Shown: positions 20,501 through 32,046 of the stretch, in pieces
Position numbering within the stretch: position 1 is the stretch's first letter
How the letters are laid out: every line of letters begins with the position of its first letter
Assembly: GCA_947646735.1 (NCBI GenBank)
Contig: CANTFK010000285.1
Location: 91,545 to 155,544 of the forward strand
Reading direction: 5' to 3'
Origin: Peronospora farinosa
Lineage: Eukaryota > Oomycota > Peronosporomycetes > Peronosporales > Peronosporaceae
DNA: 64,000 nt
Program-made: the position numbers and the translations under genes
The notes under the pieces: model-generated
Database searches by the model: none
The model's input: only the letters and a program-made list of their open reading frames with translations
Told to the model about the DNA's origin: nothing

Positions 20501-22260
20501 GTTATCACCCCCGGTCTGCCCACAAGCTTCGACTACCGCTCATCATGTCGCTCGGATACGTTTTTCTTGTCGCTTACTTTCCCTGACGTGAACGACGCTC
20601 GCCCAATCATCAATGACATCTCTAAGGGTGTCGATGCGCTGGAGTTGCGCGTGGATCTGTTGAAGTTTCCCGAGGACACAAAGTTTGTGACTGCTCAAGT
20701 GGCACTTCTTCGTGCGCTTTCAACTCTCCCTGTGATCTTTACAGTGCGCTCAAAAAACCAGGGTGGTGCCTTCCCGGATGGCGAGGAGCACACGCAGAAG
20801 ATGTTCGAGCTGCTTCAGCTGGGTGTTCGCCTGGGCTGTGAGTTTGTGGATATGGAAATGGGCTGGTCGCGTAAGGCGCGTGAGCATTTGATGGCTCACC
20901 ACCACCGATCTGCCATTATTTCGTCCTTTCATGCCGTTCAGAAGCCTACGTCTGAGGCAGAAACAAGGGCTATTTTCCGCGAGTGTTACTCGCAGGGTAA
21001 GGTACAGATCGTGAAGGTGGTGGTCAAGGCGTATTCCCCACAAGACGCGCTCATGATCGACCGTGTTGCCAAGGACTTTGCAAATGCGTGGCAGCAAATG
21101 CCAATTATTTCGCTGTGTACAACAGAGGCAGGCAAGCTGACCCGTGTTCTTAACCGCACCCTTACGCCGGTGACACACCCGCTTCTTCCTGTGGCCGCAG
21201 CGCCTGGACAGCTATCTGTCGAGGAGATTATGACCCTTCGCAAACAGCTTGGACTTCTTCCAGGTATCTAATCCGTAGACTGGTGGAACCCTTTTGCATG
21301 TGCTTGATGCATATGCTCGACTAAACACACATTATCTTACTCACTCATACTTTTCTTGCCTCCATTTGTGTACTAGTGCGCGAGTTCTTTTTGTTTGGAT
21401 CGCCGATCGAGAAATCACCGTCGCCTGCAATGCACAACGCAGGGTTCGAGTCTGCGTCATTGGCGTCACTCTTCACCTACGGACTGCACGATACCATGGA
21501 CGTTTTAGAGATTGTAAAGCGAATGCAAGCACCCAAAACCAGCTTGGGTGGGGGCTCTGTCACGATTCCACATAAGGTGGCAATCATGGAGCACTTGGAC
21601 GAGCTTTCACCAGCTGCACAGGCCATCGGAGCTGTGAACACCATTGTGCGTGAAGATCGCAACGACTCGGTGTATTGGAAGGGCGACAACACAGACTGGC
21701 TCGGCATCTTACGTCCCATCAGCAAGCGGCTGGCCACTCTACGCGTGAAGAAGCCTGCTCATGAATTAGTTGCACTTATTGTTGGTGCTGGCGGCACTTC
21801 CATGGCTGCATCCTACGCAATGCGCCAATTAGGCGTTGGCAAGCTTTTTATCTTCAATCGAACGTTGGAGAAGGCCCAGATCGTTGCTACGCGCTTTGAC
21901 GCGGAAGCATTGTCGGAGCTAACCCTCGAGAAGTTAGCTCAAGTGGATGTGGTCGTAGGCACGATCCCGGCACAGGCAAATTTCCAGCTTCCCGATTATC
22001 TCGTGGCTCCACGCACCGACGGCAGCAAAGTTGTGGTGCTAGACGCAGCCTATATGCCTCCTATCACGCCAATGCTGGCACATGCAGAAGCAGCAGGTGG
22101 TGCGTTGTGCATTCAAGGCTACGAGATGTTGTACGAACAGGGTATCGAACAGTTTTATCGTTGGCACAAGGCAACGCAAGTGTGGAGAGTAGATGAGGAA
22201 GCGATCAAGGAGGCATGCCGTCAATACGTGCCAGTCGACCAGCGACTCTCACAAGCCTGA
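17501..22260 (+). CDS. ARO1: Pentafunctional AROM polypeptide (shikimate pathway)
   Basis: Two exons, 17501-21263 and 21377-22260, give about 1548 residues; the cytosolic enzyme converts DAHP to EPSP (five steps). Domain order: 3-dehydroquinate synthase (1-~370, GGGVVGDLAGY and SSIGGKTG), EPSP synthase (~376-820, VPGSKSISNRV and NAGTAARFL), shikimate kinase (~835-1000, P-loop GMRGAGKSS), type I dehydroquinase (~1010-1240, SSFH and VKVVVKA with the Schiff-base Lys), and shikimate dehydrogenase (SPSPAMHN, NTDWLG, NADP motif VGAGGTSMA). Without splicing, the frame would stop eight bases into the 113-bp intron (GTATCT...TACTAG), losing the fifth domain; splicing restores the frame exactly. All five active sites look intact. 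Glu/Lys-type residues were not checked individually. Confidence 0.95.
21264..21376 (+). other. Intron of AROM at the dehydroquinase/shikimate dehydrogenase boundary
   Basis: Starts GTATCT, has a CTAAAC branch-like site and a pyrimidine stretch, and ends TACTAG. It is phase 1 (the G of exon 1 joins TG of exon 2 to give Val) and lies precisely between the fourth and fifth enzyme domains. Confidence 0.88.
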
Positions 22261-22436
22261 ACGTGTCAATGCTGCTCAGCAACAAGTTATAAAGCAGTAG
22301 CAGAAGTGTAAAATCGAATCAAGAGGTCTTGTGCATTATCCAGAACCATGTAGCCACGAAAACACAAGACTCTGCAGCGGGTATTACCATATGCGTCATA
22401 TAGCGTCTGGTCTGTCTTGAGTATTCTGTTGGTTTA

Positions 22437-23261
22437 TTATTTGGCATCAACAGTGAGTCTCTTGGAGCGATAACCAATAGTTGTAGCACCCAAACAAACC
22501 AAGACTGCACCAGCATAATGGACCGGGATAGAAATAAAGCAGCCATTTGTGTCGAGATTAGCCAGTGCCTATAGCCACAAAAACAAAGTCAAAAATATGA
22601 AAGTGTCATCATATCTAGCAGCATCACAGTACTACTTTAAATTACTTACCGATAAAGCGACACCCATGTGAATTCCAAAGACGGTACCAATTAATAATAC
22701 CGATCGTTTTCGGTACCCGTCAAACGCGATAATCATCAATCCAACGTCGATGATCGTTAATGCCAATGTAGAAATCGCAGCTGAAAATATCAATGGAATA
22801 CTATCACATGAAGTGGAAAAAGCAGCACCACGTGAACCGGTAGATGAGCCAAGAAGACTTCCAAACATTAACAGAGAATGCATGAGCGCAAATCCAACAC
22901 CACCAGCAAGTGATGATGTGATGTCATTAAGTGGCAATTGATGACATGACGTCGTCAACCGTTTTACAGCCAATTCCGTGTGTGTATAGAGGTAAAAAAA
23001 GAGCAGACGAAAAGCTTCTTGAACAATGACACCGAGTGGAATTGTAGCTGCAAGTGATGTCTTCAAAGGGGGAATAAGATGCCATAGAGACGCCGTGACG
23101 AGGATCGCAACAAGCCAAATAAAAGCACCACTGAGTGAAATAATGACAAGTTGCGCACGTTTTGCCACGACGATAAAGAAGAGAGAAGCGAGAGGTCCAA
23201 AACCGAGAAGAATACAACCGAAAAAGAGCGGCCAGTTGACGAGGCCGTCGTGTAGTGCCAT
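22437..23261 (-). CDS. APH1: Gamma-secretase subunit APH-1
   Basis: Two exons on the minus strand, 23261-22650 and 22568-22437, encode ~247 residues; the intron 22569-22649 is GTAAGT...CTATAG, phase 0. APH-1 is the seven-helix scaffold of the intramembrane protease gamma-secretase. Evidence: the N-terminus FFGCILLGFGPLASL, a run of seven hydrophobic segments, VIVQEAFRLLFFYL, IIAFDGYRKR and a C-terminal helix with GC.ISIPVHYAGA, all in family order. The downstream ATG at 23259-23261 is the first ATG in frame. The first of two conserved membrane histidines (before the AFDGY motif) appears to be Asp, whereas the second (GIHMG) is kept. Confidence 0.88.
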
Positions 23262-24674
23262 GATCAAGTATTCGCTGGAGCGGGGGGGGGGGGGTCGTCT
23301 CTATGAACGACTTGTCGTGAATGTGGATTTTTAATTTTTAGTTTAGAAATATCGCTGAAAAAGGAATATTTTAGAAGTAGAAATAATAAAATCGAAATGA
23401 TAGTCTGATTCTATATGGATTCGCTGAAAATAGTAATCACTTGTTTGAAGAAGTAGGAGTATTTCTAGTATTACGTCAGTCTTAATCATCTAGTATAATA
23501 TCTATCATTAAAGTAGTATATAAAGTACTAATTGACGGTGCAGTGATCATTTTATCTGAACGTTTGCCTCCTGCACGGCGCATTGGAGTTGGCCTGACAT
23601 TTACCGATCAAGTTCGCACTGGTAGTTGCACAACGGTAGAGCGCGAATGCATCATGCACGACGTAGAACCGCTGTATGTTTATAAATAATAACATACATG
23701 TACCTGTTGAAAACGTACATTTTAGCTTAGGTATTATTCATATACTATATTAAGCACGCATTATTACTGCAAGTAACGCACGCCTTCAAGTAGTCACTGA
23801 TTCAGTTTCGTGACGCGCAGCGAGACGACTACCCTTGTCAAATCCGATATGGCTACATAAGATCGATTTTTGACCATTAATGTCTTCAACACCAAATGAT
23901 AATGCACGTCTTGAGACTCGTCATGGAGTCAGTGTGACTGTTGGACCAGAGAGGAAATTTTGAACGCATCTATGAGAAGGGTCGCGACTATGAAGCTGGC
24001 CATGACCCACCACGTTTATGATCTGGGAAGGGCAAACTTTCTAAAAGACTTGGCAAGACTCAGTTCTTGTAAAAGCTACAGCTAGGGGTAGGGGTACTCA
24101 TCTGCTTTGCCTTCAATATGTGTTGCTTCTGTTCTTTTGGGCTTCGATGATGCCCCGAGACATTAGAGAATGCCTAAAAAGTCCGTATTGTGTCCATGAC
24201 GACCTCATCCGTCAGTTCTTTCATTGATAAAGAAAGAGACTATATATGACTACGGAAGTAGAAGAAGAAGAAGAAGAAGGAGAAGGAGAAGATTCTTGAC
24301 CAAATGTCGCACGTTTTAGGCGGTGTCTCGTCGTTGTACCTAGCGGGTAGGGGAATGCAACTCCCATCTGCCCTTTTTCTTGCATGCTCTATCTAAGAAT
24401 AAAAAAAAACTGACGTCAGTAAAAGTATTTTGCGTTTGTATAGATCTCATACATTAAACAAGACTTCTTTTTGCTACTGATTTTTTACTTGATGGGAGAC
24501 TGCGAAATAGAGAGAGAGATGTAACAACGACTTTTTAAGTGAAGACTCGCCCACTCGCCCGACCCCAATCCAACGACAACGTTTAGAAACAAACACCAAC
24601 CCCCTGAGTAGAAAAAATGAGACACAGAACGTCCGCTTCCACACGACAGCGGATGCGTCCGATTGATTGCACCA
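23262..24674. other. Intergenic region between APH-1 and the O-GlcNAc transferase
   Basis: About 1.4 kb without a supportable gene. It contains a G13-14 run at ~23281-23294, a GAA/GGA trinucleotide tract at ~24262-24292, and AT-rich sequence. Confidence 0.5.
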
Positions 24675-24691
24675 GTCATTTATTCACTTTT
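24675..24691 (+). promoter_or_regulatory. Possible Inr/FPR-like element of the OGT gene
   Basis: GTCATTTATTCACTTTT resembles an Inr followed by an imperfect FPR, ~135 bp before the chosen ATG. A GTGA tetranucleotide tract (24719-24770) lies in the would-be leader. Confidence 0.35.
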
Positions 24692-24826
24692 AATCTTTTT
24701 ATCTCACTAACATTAGGAAGTAAGTGAGTGAGTAAACAAGTGAGTGAGTGAGTAAATAAGTGAGTGAGTGACCTGATAGCTCCAGACCCTTTTGACCGTA
24801 GTAGAAAACGTTCCATTTATCAAGTC

Positions 24827-27800
24827 ATGACGTCTCCCTATAAGACCCAAACGGTGGTATACAATCGCTCTAATGCTTTTGTAGCTACTGAAGACGATAG
24901 TCATCAACGTTTTACGTGTACGTCTATTCTTTCATCCCTTCTTCATCTTCTTCTTCTTCTTGTTTTTCTTCTTCTTGTTCTTGTTCTTGTCTTTATACTC
25001 ATATGTCTTTGTCTGATTATTTTACTTTCTTATAGATCTATTTAATCTTGCACATGAGCAGTATATGGCTGGTTATTATCAAGAAGCACTACGTCTGTGT
25101 CAACAACTGTATGAATCTGATGCTTATCGTACTGATAATTTGTTATTACTTGGAGCCTTACATTTTCAACTTGGGAATCTCTCCGAAAGCATTTTTTACA
25201 ATCAACAATGTATTCGTGTAGCTCCTGACTTTGTTGAAGCGTATGGAAATTTGGGAAACGCATTGAAAGAACTTGGAGATTTATCTGGGGCTGTCCAATT
25301 TTATATACGTGCAATCAAGCTGAATCCACGCTTTGGAGACGCGTACAACAATTTGGCCAATTGCTACATGCTCTTAGGTCAGACAAGTGAAGCTGTGGAA
25401 ACGTACAAGATGGCGATTCTATTGGATCCACAGCTTGTGGATGCACAGAGTAATTTGGGCAATTTGTACAAGATGCAGGGCTGTCTAGAAGATGCAAAAC
25501 ACTGTTATGCACAAGCTATTCGTTATAAACCAAGTTTTGCGATTGCTTGGAGTAATTTAGCTGGACTTTTAAAAGATGACGGACAATTGGACGCTGCCAT
25601 TGATCACTACAGAGAAGCTATTAGATTAGCTCCAGATTTCGCAGATGCTTATAGTAATTTGGGCAATGCATTGAAGGAAGCTGACAGGGTTGACGAGGCA
25701 ATCCAAGCGTACAAGTCGGCGTTACAAATCCGACCGACCTTTGCTATTGCCCACGGTAATCTGGCCAGCTGCTACTACGATGCAGGCCAGATGGAGCTGG
25801 CCATCCAGACTTTTCGGTACGCGATTCAGCTCGAACCAAACTTTCCGGACGCCTACAATAATTTGGGTAATGCTTTGCGTGAATGTGGCCAGCTTGAGCA
25901 AGCTGTCGCGTGTTATCGTACGGCACTGCAGCTCAAACCGGACCATCCACACGCGTACAACAACCTGGGTAACGCCTTGAAGGACAAGGGGCTCGTGAAG
26001 GAAGCGTTGCACTGCTACACGACGGCAGCGCGTCTGCTCCCGCAGTTTGCGGCCGCGCACAGCAACATTGGCAGTGTTTTGAAAGAGCAGGGCAAGTTGG
26101 ACCTGGCACTGGCACACTACCAGCAGGCTATCACGATTGACCCTAACTTTGCCGATGCATACAGCAACATGGGCAATGTGTTTAAGGACTTAAGTCGTTT
26201 GGAAGAAGCCATCCAGTGCTACTCGACAGCAATCCGTCTGAAACCGCAGTTCCCTGATGCCTATAGCAACCTCGCTAGCGCGTACAAGGATGGCGGTCGT
26301 CTCGAGGACGCTATTACGTGCTACCGCAAGGCACTTGCGCTACGCCCGCACTTCCCGGATGCATTTGCCAACTATTTCCACTCGATGGTATTTATCTGTG
26401 ACTGGCAGTCTCGCTCGCAGGACACGGAGATGCTGCAACAATTTGTGGATGAGCAGCTGAGTATGGGTGGCGTGCTGCCGTCCGTACAACCGTTCCACGC
26501 ACTGGTGTATCCGCTGTCGATGCAGCGATTCCAAGACATTTCACGGCGATATGCTGAGCGCGCCAAGCTGAACGTGAGTCTAGTGGACCTGCCTCCGATG
26601 CGTTTCAAGAGCAAGCTAGCGTCGGAGCGTCTGCGCATTGGTTATGTGTCTTCAGACTTGGGTAACCACCCGCTGGCGCATTTGATGCAGAGTGTGTTTG
26701 GCATGCACGACAAGAGCAAATACGAGGTGTTCTGCTACGCTACGTCGCCGGACGACGGATCGATGTGGCGCAAGCAGATTGCTGGTAGCGTCGAACATTT
26801 TACTGACATTTGTACATTGTCAAACGGCGACGCTGCGCGCACGATTCATGCCGACAGCATTCACATTCTTGTCAATCTGAACGGGTATACAAAGGGTGCT
26901 CGCAACGAGATCTTTGCGCTCCAGCCTGCACCTGTCCAAGTGAGCTACATGGGTTTTTGTGGCACGCTCGGTGCCGACTACATTCAGTACATGGTTGGCG
27001 ACGCCACGGTGGTGCCTTTGGAGTACCGGCGGTTCTTTACGGAGAAACAGATCAACATGCCGCACTCGTACTTTGTGAATGACCACAAGCAGTCGGCGCG
27101 CGATGTGCTGGACAAGGCCAAATGTCCGAAACGAGCAGACTACGGTGTGCCTGAGGACAAGTTTGTATTTTGCAACTTCAACCAGGTGTACAAGATTGAC
27201 CCTGTCACGTTCGCGACTTGGATGAATATCCTCAAGCGCGTGCGGAACTCAGTATTGTGGCTGCTGCGCTTCCCTCCTATCGCGGAGACGAACATTCGCT
27301 CCGCGGCCCGTGCTTGCGGAGTTAAAGACCAGACGCGTTTAATCTTTACTGACGTGGCTCCTAAGGACGAGCACCTAAAGCGTGGGTACCTCGCTGATCT
27401 GTTCTTGGATACGCCCGAGTGCAATGCGCATACGACTGGATGTGACATTCTGTGGGGCGGCACCCCGATGGTGACGATGCCAAAGGACCGCATGGCCACG
27501 CGCGTAGCTTCGAGTTTGCTGCGCGCCGCCAATATGAGCGAGCTTATTGTGGATTCGCTCAAAGAATACGAAGAACTTGCAGTGGCGCTCGCTAGTGACA
27601 CGGATCGATTAGGGAAGCTTCGACGGCGGCTTGAAGACGAGCGTCTGCACAGTCCACTGTTCGATACCCAGCGGTGGGTTCGCAACCTAGAGACGGGCTT
27701 ATGCATCGCGTGGGAACGCCACGAGCAAGGCCTCTTGCCTGACCACATCGATGTGCCTGATATTAACGACCTGGAGCAGCTAAAGTCGGAAAAGTACAAG

Positions 27801-27977
27801 ACCATTGACAACCAGTCGCAGTCTTGGGCTACAGCAGGGATTGCAATGGACGACAACAGCGACCAGCACTCGAGCACCGAATCTATCGGTAGCAGTGACC
27901 TGCGAATGAGCGCCTCACTTTGTAGTAGAATGTCGACTGCCGCGACCAGATCAACCTCTGCCTACAAACAAGTATGA
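24827..27977 (+). CDS. OGT: UDP-GlcNAc:protein O-GlcNAc transferase (SEC/OGT type)
   Basis: Exons 24827-24917 and 25036-27977 give ~1010 residues. The 118-bp intron runs GTACGT to CTTATAG with a strong CTT-rich tract. The spliced start gives the LFNLAHEQY helix that normally opens the TPR array. About 11-12 TPR units (34 residues each, AYxNLGNALKE type) fill residues ~40-440, followed by the GT41 catalytic domain: GYVSSDLGNHPLAH with the conserved His (~575), HILVNLNGYTKGARNE, NFNQVYKID with the conserved Lys (~750), and CNAHTTGCDILWGGTPMVT. It modifies Ser/Thr of nuclear and cytosolic proteins (SPY-type enzymes add fucose instead; this one looks closer to animal OGT/plant SEC). A Ser-rich tail of ~60 residues follows. 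Exon 1 is inferred. Confidence 0.92.
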
Positions 27978-28140
27978 GCTTAAAAGCTTTGTGATGTACG
28001 ACGAGCCCACCCCTTTTTTCAAAAATGAACTGCTGATGCAGCGACCATTAAGTATTTTTGAGGTTCCATATCGCTATTCTCTCGCTTCAGTTGTCGTTTA
28101 TGCTGTTGTCTTCCTCCTCCTTGTGACATTGTCACACCTG

Positions 28141-28975
28141 TCACTCTCTTTGTGTGAAAACCACGACAGCCATCCCACCCACCAATAGGTATTTGAGCAA
28201 TGGGTAATCATTTAGCAAAATCGTGAGCATTCCAGCATAAGGGATCGACCTAATGGCACAATGAATTAGTCACAAGTACCAAAACCAAATAATAATAGTG
28301 CCATGTTATACGTACGCTCTAGCAATGCCGACAATATCCTCACGTTCGAGCCACGACTGACCAGACGCGTATAGTCCACTACAATAGAAAGAGAATTACA
28401 ATTGTTAGTAAGCGCTTTTTCACGAATAAATTAATTGCTCATGTTACCGATCATGGACATTATTGTTGTCGCCTTTAGTAAGATAGACTTGGTATCCATC
28501 CATGGCCCTATAATATGTCCACATATTTCCTATATTAGGACACCCCTCTCTTTTTGTAAATATTCCATACTTCACTTAAGTACGAACCGTTCATGCAATT
28601 CCAAGACTCGATGAACAATAGGAATGTCACGACCTTTGACCTTGTACACGACAATATCCCCAATCTCCAACTCGGGCTTCTATTATCACTCAATAATTAC
28701 ACATTAGCCTCTCAATTAAGTCTTTTTTTCTTATAGAGTAAAAATAGGCCACGTACCCTGTTGTCCAGGTACAAAATGTCTCCTCGTTGAAAAGCTGGTT
28801 CCATGCTGCCACTAAGTACGACAACAACAGGCGATTCACTTTGAGTATACATCATCAGACCTTTCCAGATCATCAATGCCGTTAAGACAACCATGGCCAA
28901 ATTCAGGCCCTGGTTCGTTAACTGTCGTTTATTCGCCCATAGGCGTTTTACTTCGTCCACTTGTTGTTGGATCAT
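28141..28975 (-). CDS. SEC11: Signal peptidase complex catalytic subunit SEC11
   Basis: Five exons on the minus strand: 28975-28757, 28679-28588, 28507-28448, 28378-28316 and 28249-28141. All introns (66-80 bp) have GT...AG ends, and the joined frame gives 180 residues, typical for SEC11. It cleaves signal peptides in the ER membrane. Evidence: the N-terminal membrane anchor ([14 protein letters not shown]), the catalytic Ser in VLSGSMEP (S57), RGDILYLDN, the His in IPIVHRV, the Asp in [21 protein letters not shown], and the C-terminal helix ending in an RE pair. It converges on OGT (164 bp between stop codons) and diverges from the pseudouridine synthase (167 bp between ATGs). Exon boundaries are manual predictions supported by family continuity. 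Confidence 0.93.
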
Positions 28976-29142
28976 TGATCAAGTTTACGTAAATGACATC
29001 AAACAACCGATGCCACGTGGGTCGCCACACGAACCTGTCAAATATGATACGGACCCATATTATTGACAATTAACATGGCCAACCCATTTTCCAATATATA
29101 TTGTTACCCACTTTTCCATACTATTGTAACCCATTTTCCAAC
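28976..29142. promoter_or_regulatory. Shared 167-bp divergent promoter, SEC11 / pseudouridine synthase
   Basis: Contains three imperfect tandem copies of an ACCCAYTTTCCA block (around 29082-29141), close to the FPR consensus but ending in A instead of Y. They probably form the start region of the plus-strand gene. Confidence 0.4.
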
Positions 29143-30312
29143 ATGAAATTATTGGTGCACATGCGACGACTAGTTCTAGGAGGTTCATCCATGACCCACC
29201 AACGTCGAAATGTCCTGACAATTAAAAAGGTTCAACTTCCTCAAAAGAATCAAGTCAACGTAAACGTGATTCCAATAGTAAATGACGCGTCTTCGTCATC
29301 CATTCGATTGGCCAAACGTATCGCCCTGTCTGGTTTGTGTTCACGTCGTGAGGCAGAAAGACGTATTCAGTGTTTTGATGTAACTGTCAATGGTCACGTC
29401 ATTCATGACGTTGCAACGTCAGTGGACAAAAACCGGGATCTTGTTGCTGTAAATGGTCAAGTGCTTACAAAGACACAAAAGATGAAAATGTGGATGGCTC
29501 ATAAACTAAAAGGGGTGAGCTATTGAACCTATTGACTATGGAGCTCTTTATTTATTGTAGTAGATAATATCTACTATTGTGTGTAGGATATTAAAAACTA
29601 ATGTATGTTCTTGTGTTTGATATATATAAATCCTAGGAATTAGTGACAAATAGTGATCCATTGGGACGTGCTACGATTTTTGATCGACTGCGAGTCATGG
29701 GACTTACACAGCACATGATGCCAGTGGTATGGGTGTCTCTTATAGAGAAAACAATGGAGATTCATCTTGTGACGATTATTATTATTTTTGGTACCTTTAG
29801 GGACGACTGGATTTCAATACGGAAGGATTGCTACTTTTTACAAATGATGGCGATTATGCAAGAGAATTGGAACATCCCAAGACGGAAGTTACTCGTGTAT
29901 ATCGAGCATTGGTTCGTGGTAATGTCGCTATCTCGAAACTGCAAGAGTTGCAACGAGGACCACTTGTGGATGGAGTCAAGTATCGACCGATTAAGGTGGT
30001 GGTGCAGTCGACGGACAAGAAAGATTCGTGGCTACAGGTGAAAGTTACGGAGGGAAAGGTACGATATGGATTCAGTCTTTTGAAATGGTTGCCTACCTCT
30101 CATTTCTTACGACTGAATTTGCTTTGTTTTGACAGAATCGAGAGATTCGAAAAGCGCTGGCTCATGTGCGACTGGTGGTGAAGCGGTTGATCCGTGTAGG
30201 GTTTGGCCCGTATCGTCTTGCTGACCTTCCGTCTGGTGCTGTTCTTGAGGTGCGTGTAAAGTCTCTGGATAAAAAGCAGTTTGACAAGCAGGATGATGAC
30301 AAGAAACGGTAG
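29143..30312 (+). CDS. RsuA/RluB-family pseudouridine synthase
   Basis: Four exons (29143-29514, 29637-29726, 29801-30058, 30136-30312) with GT...AG introns of 74-122 bp, all phase 0, encode 298 residues. An S4 RNA-binding domain (SGLCSRREAERRI...VTVNGHVI, ~residues 48-105) precedes the catalytic domain: TNSDPLGR, GRLDFNTEGLLLFTNDG with the catalytic Asp, YRALVRG, and EGKNREIRKAL near the end. It isomerises uridine in rRNA; the basic N-terminus (MKLLVHMRRLVLGG) suggests a mitochondrial enzyme acting on the large-subunit rRNA, which is inference. In-frame upstream codons lack an ATG, so 29143 is taken as start. It converges with the mucin-like gene. Confidence 0.88.
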
Positions 30313-30525
30313 TGTACTCGCATACATACTTTCAATTTGCTGATGAGGAAATATATACGTTGGAACTGATGGAGCGTATTGACACCGGAACCTTATACAC
30401 TTTCTATTGTCTACATTAATTGCACAAGCCTTTCAGCAAGGCTCTTTATTGCTTGCGTCAGCTCGTCATTGACGGTTCATGTACCTGTTTCAGGTGATAC
30501 TGCCGTCTGGTGTGGCCAGTGCTGT

Positions 30526-32046
30526 CTACAGCTCATATGATTCGCGTGCGTTGCTAATTGTGTCGCTTTCAAGCGATGAGGCAGTGTATTTGCCAATATC
30601 TGTAGGCGATTCAATAACGCTGTACCAGTTCGGGACATCGGTGCGCGACGTAGTGCTGTCCTTAGTGTCGGGGGTATCTGTACCAGGGGGATGATCTTGA
30701 TTACCACTCGACGCTGGGTTGAGATTTCTTGCTACAATAGAGGAAGATGTAGACGACGTTGATGAATAGCGGTGTATGTCCAAATTCTTAACTGCCTGGA
30801 CCTGAGACCAACCGGAGCTGCTGCGTCCGGGATCGCTGGAAAGTCGTGATGAGGCCGAATATTTGCCGCTCGCCGAATACCTGTCACCTGAAGAGTATCC
30901 ATCGCTTCCTGAGTCTCTTTCGTATGTCATGACAGGAGTTTCAGTTTCCAAGTCATTAGCGTGATGGATGGAGAGTTCCGAGTACCCGCGAATACTGAAG
31001 CTCTGCTCTGAAGACTCACTCGTCTCTCGAAATGCTGGAGGTGTTTGTGTCATTGAGCCATGCATCGATAGACCGGTAACATGTGAGTGTCGGTTGGCCA
31101 TATCGTATTCGGTGGACAAACGCGTGATAGCATTCAGCTTGGCGCGTGCGTTAGCAGACAGTGGTAGGTCTCGTGACGTAAAAGTTGACCCACTTGCTTT
31201 CCACGCAGACAATTCCCGAGCAGTAGGTGCGACGATCGAGGGCATGGAGGCGGCTGGGAAAGTAATTGTACTTGTGTCAGATGCGACCGGTGTCCCCAAG
31301 TCCGGGTTTTCACTATTTCGGTTTCTCCAGAAGACGAAGAGGAGGCTCATTATAATAGTCAGACCGATTCCACCAAGCATGAAAAACACGACAGTCTCGG
31401 TGGTGAAGAACTCAGTCTGGGTTCCGGTGATAGATTCGGAATCGCTATTCGATGATGAAGACAATGAAGACGCGCTTGTAGGTCCGTCCCCTCCACTGCC
31501 ACGAATAATGCTGTCAGCTTCGCTAACACTCAAGTTGTTCTCAAACTCGTTATCACGGATATCGCTACGCGGCGACGTTGATCCCGATGGTATTGTTGCA
31601 GTCGATTGAGCGGTCACCTGAGGGACGGACGGAGCTACTGCAGGTGGTAAGGTCGTCAAGACATCCGTGCTTACTCGAGCTGCAATTGGGGCCACTGGTT
31701 TGATAGGATCTTTAGTAACCGGTGGCGATGATGCAGGTGTGGTCGTAGTTTTGACAGCTTCCGTGACGACCGGGGTTGTAGCAGCTTTTGCTACCTCTGG
31801 CGTCGACTGTACTGCCGGTGCTTCAGTCACCGGCACTGGTTCGGTCGCTTGTGCAGGGGCTACGGTAGCGGGAGGATCCGTTGATGCCGAGGCATCTGCT
31901 ACAATTGCTGCGGCCGTCACCTCTGGACTTGGCGTCACCACTGCGCCTACATCCTGTGCTTGAACGCCTATGTTTGGTGATGTAATCGTCATGAGTGCTA
32001 GTGCCGCTACGAAGACCAATCGCCATTGCACAAAGAGTCGAAACAT
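30526..32046 (-). CDS. Mucin-like single-pass membrane protein
   Basis: 506 residues, no recognised domain. There is a signal peptide (1-~30, ending VQA|QD), a Thr/Pro/Ala/Val-rich ectodomain to ~residue 160 that looks heavily O-glycosylated, an acidic/Ser-rich stem, one membrane helix at ~219-240 followed by RNRN, and a Ser-rich cytoplasmic tail of ~265 residues with YSSGDRYSASGKYSAS-type repeats. The topology suggests a cell-surface protein (wall sensor, adhesin or mucin); wall stress sensors of fungi have the same layout but no clear similarity is visible, so the function is unknown. The ATG context and signal peptide support the start at 32046. Confidence 0.8.
   Translation of the reverse strand: MFRLFVQWRLVFVAALALMTITSPNIGVQAQDVGAVVTPSPEVTAAAIVADASASTDPPATVAPAQATEPVPVTEAPAVQSTPEVAKAATTPVVTEAVKTTTTPASSPPVTKDPIKPVAPIAARVSTDVLTTLPPAVAPSVPQVTAQSTATIPSGSTSPRSDIRDNEFENNLSVSEADSIIRGSGGDGPTSASSLSSSSNSDSESITGTQTEFFTTETVVFFMLGGIGLTIIMSLLFVFWRNRNSENPDLGTPVASDTSTITFPAASMPSIVAPTARELSAWKASGSTFTSRDLPLSANARAKLNAITRLSTEYDMANRHSHVTGLSMHGSMTQTPPAFRETSESSEQSFSIRGYSELSIHHANDLETETPVMTYERDSGSDGYSSGDRYSASGKYSASSRLSSDPGRSSSGWSQVQAVKNLDIHRYSSTSSTSSSIVARNLNPASSGNQDHPPGTDTPDTKDSTTSRTDVPNWYSVIESPTDIGKYTASSLESDTISNARESYEL

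Noticed and set aside
21376..22260. Separate shikimate dehydrogenase gene
   Set aside because: There is no ATG at its start, and splicing of a clear 113-bp intron fuses it in frame with AROM, the known order of the five-domain enzyme.
27991..28188. 65-codon plus-strand frame after OGT
   Set aside because: It overlaps the last exon of SEC11 on the opposite strand and has no family similarity.
31667..31963. 98-codon frame opposite the mucin-like gene
   Set aside because: Low-complexity complement of the Thr/Ala-rich region.
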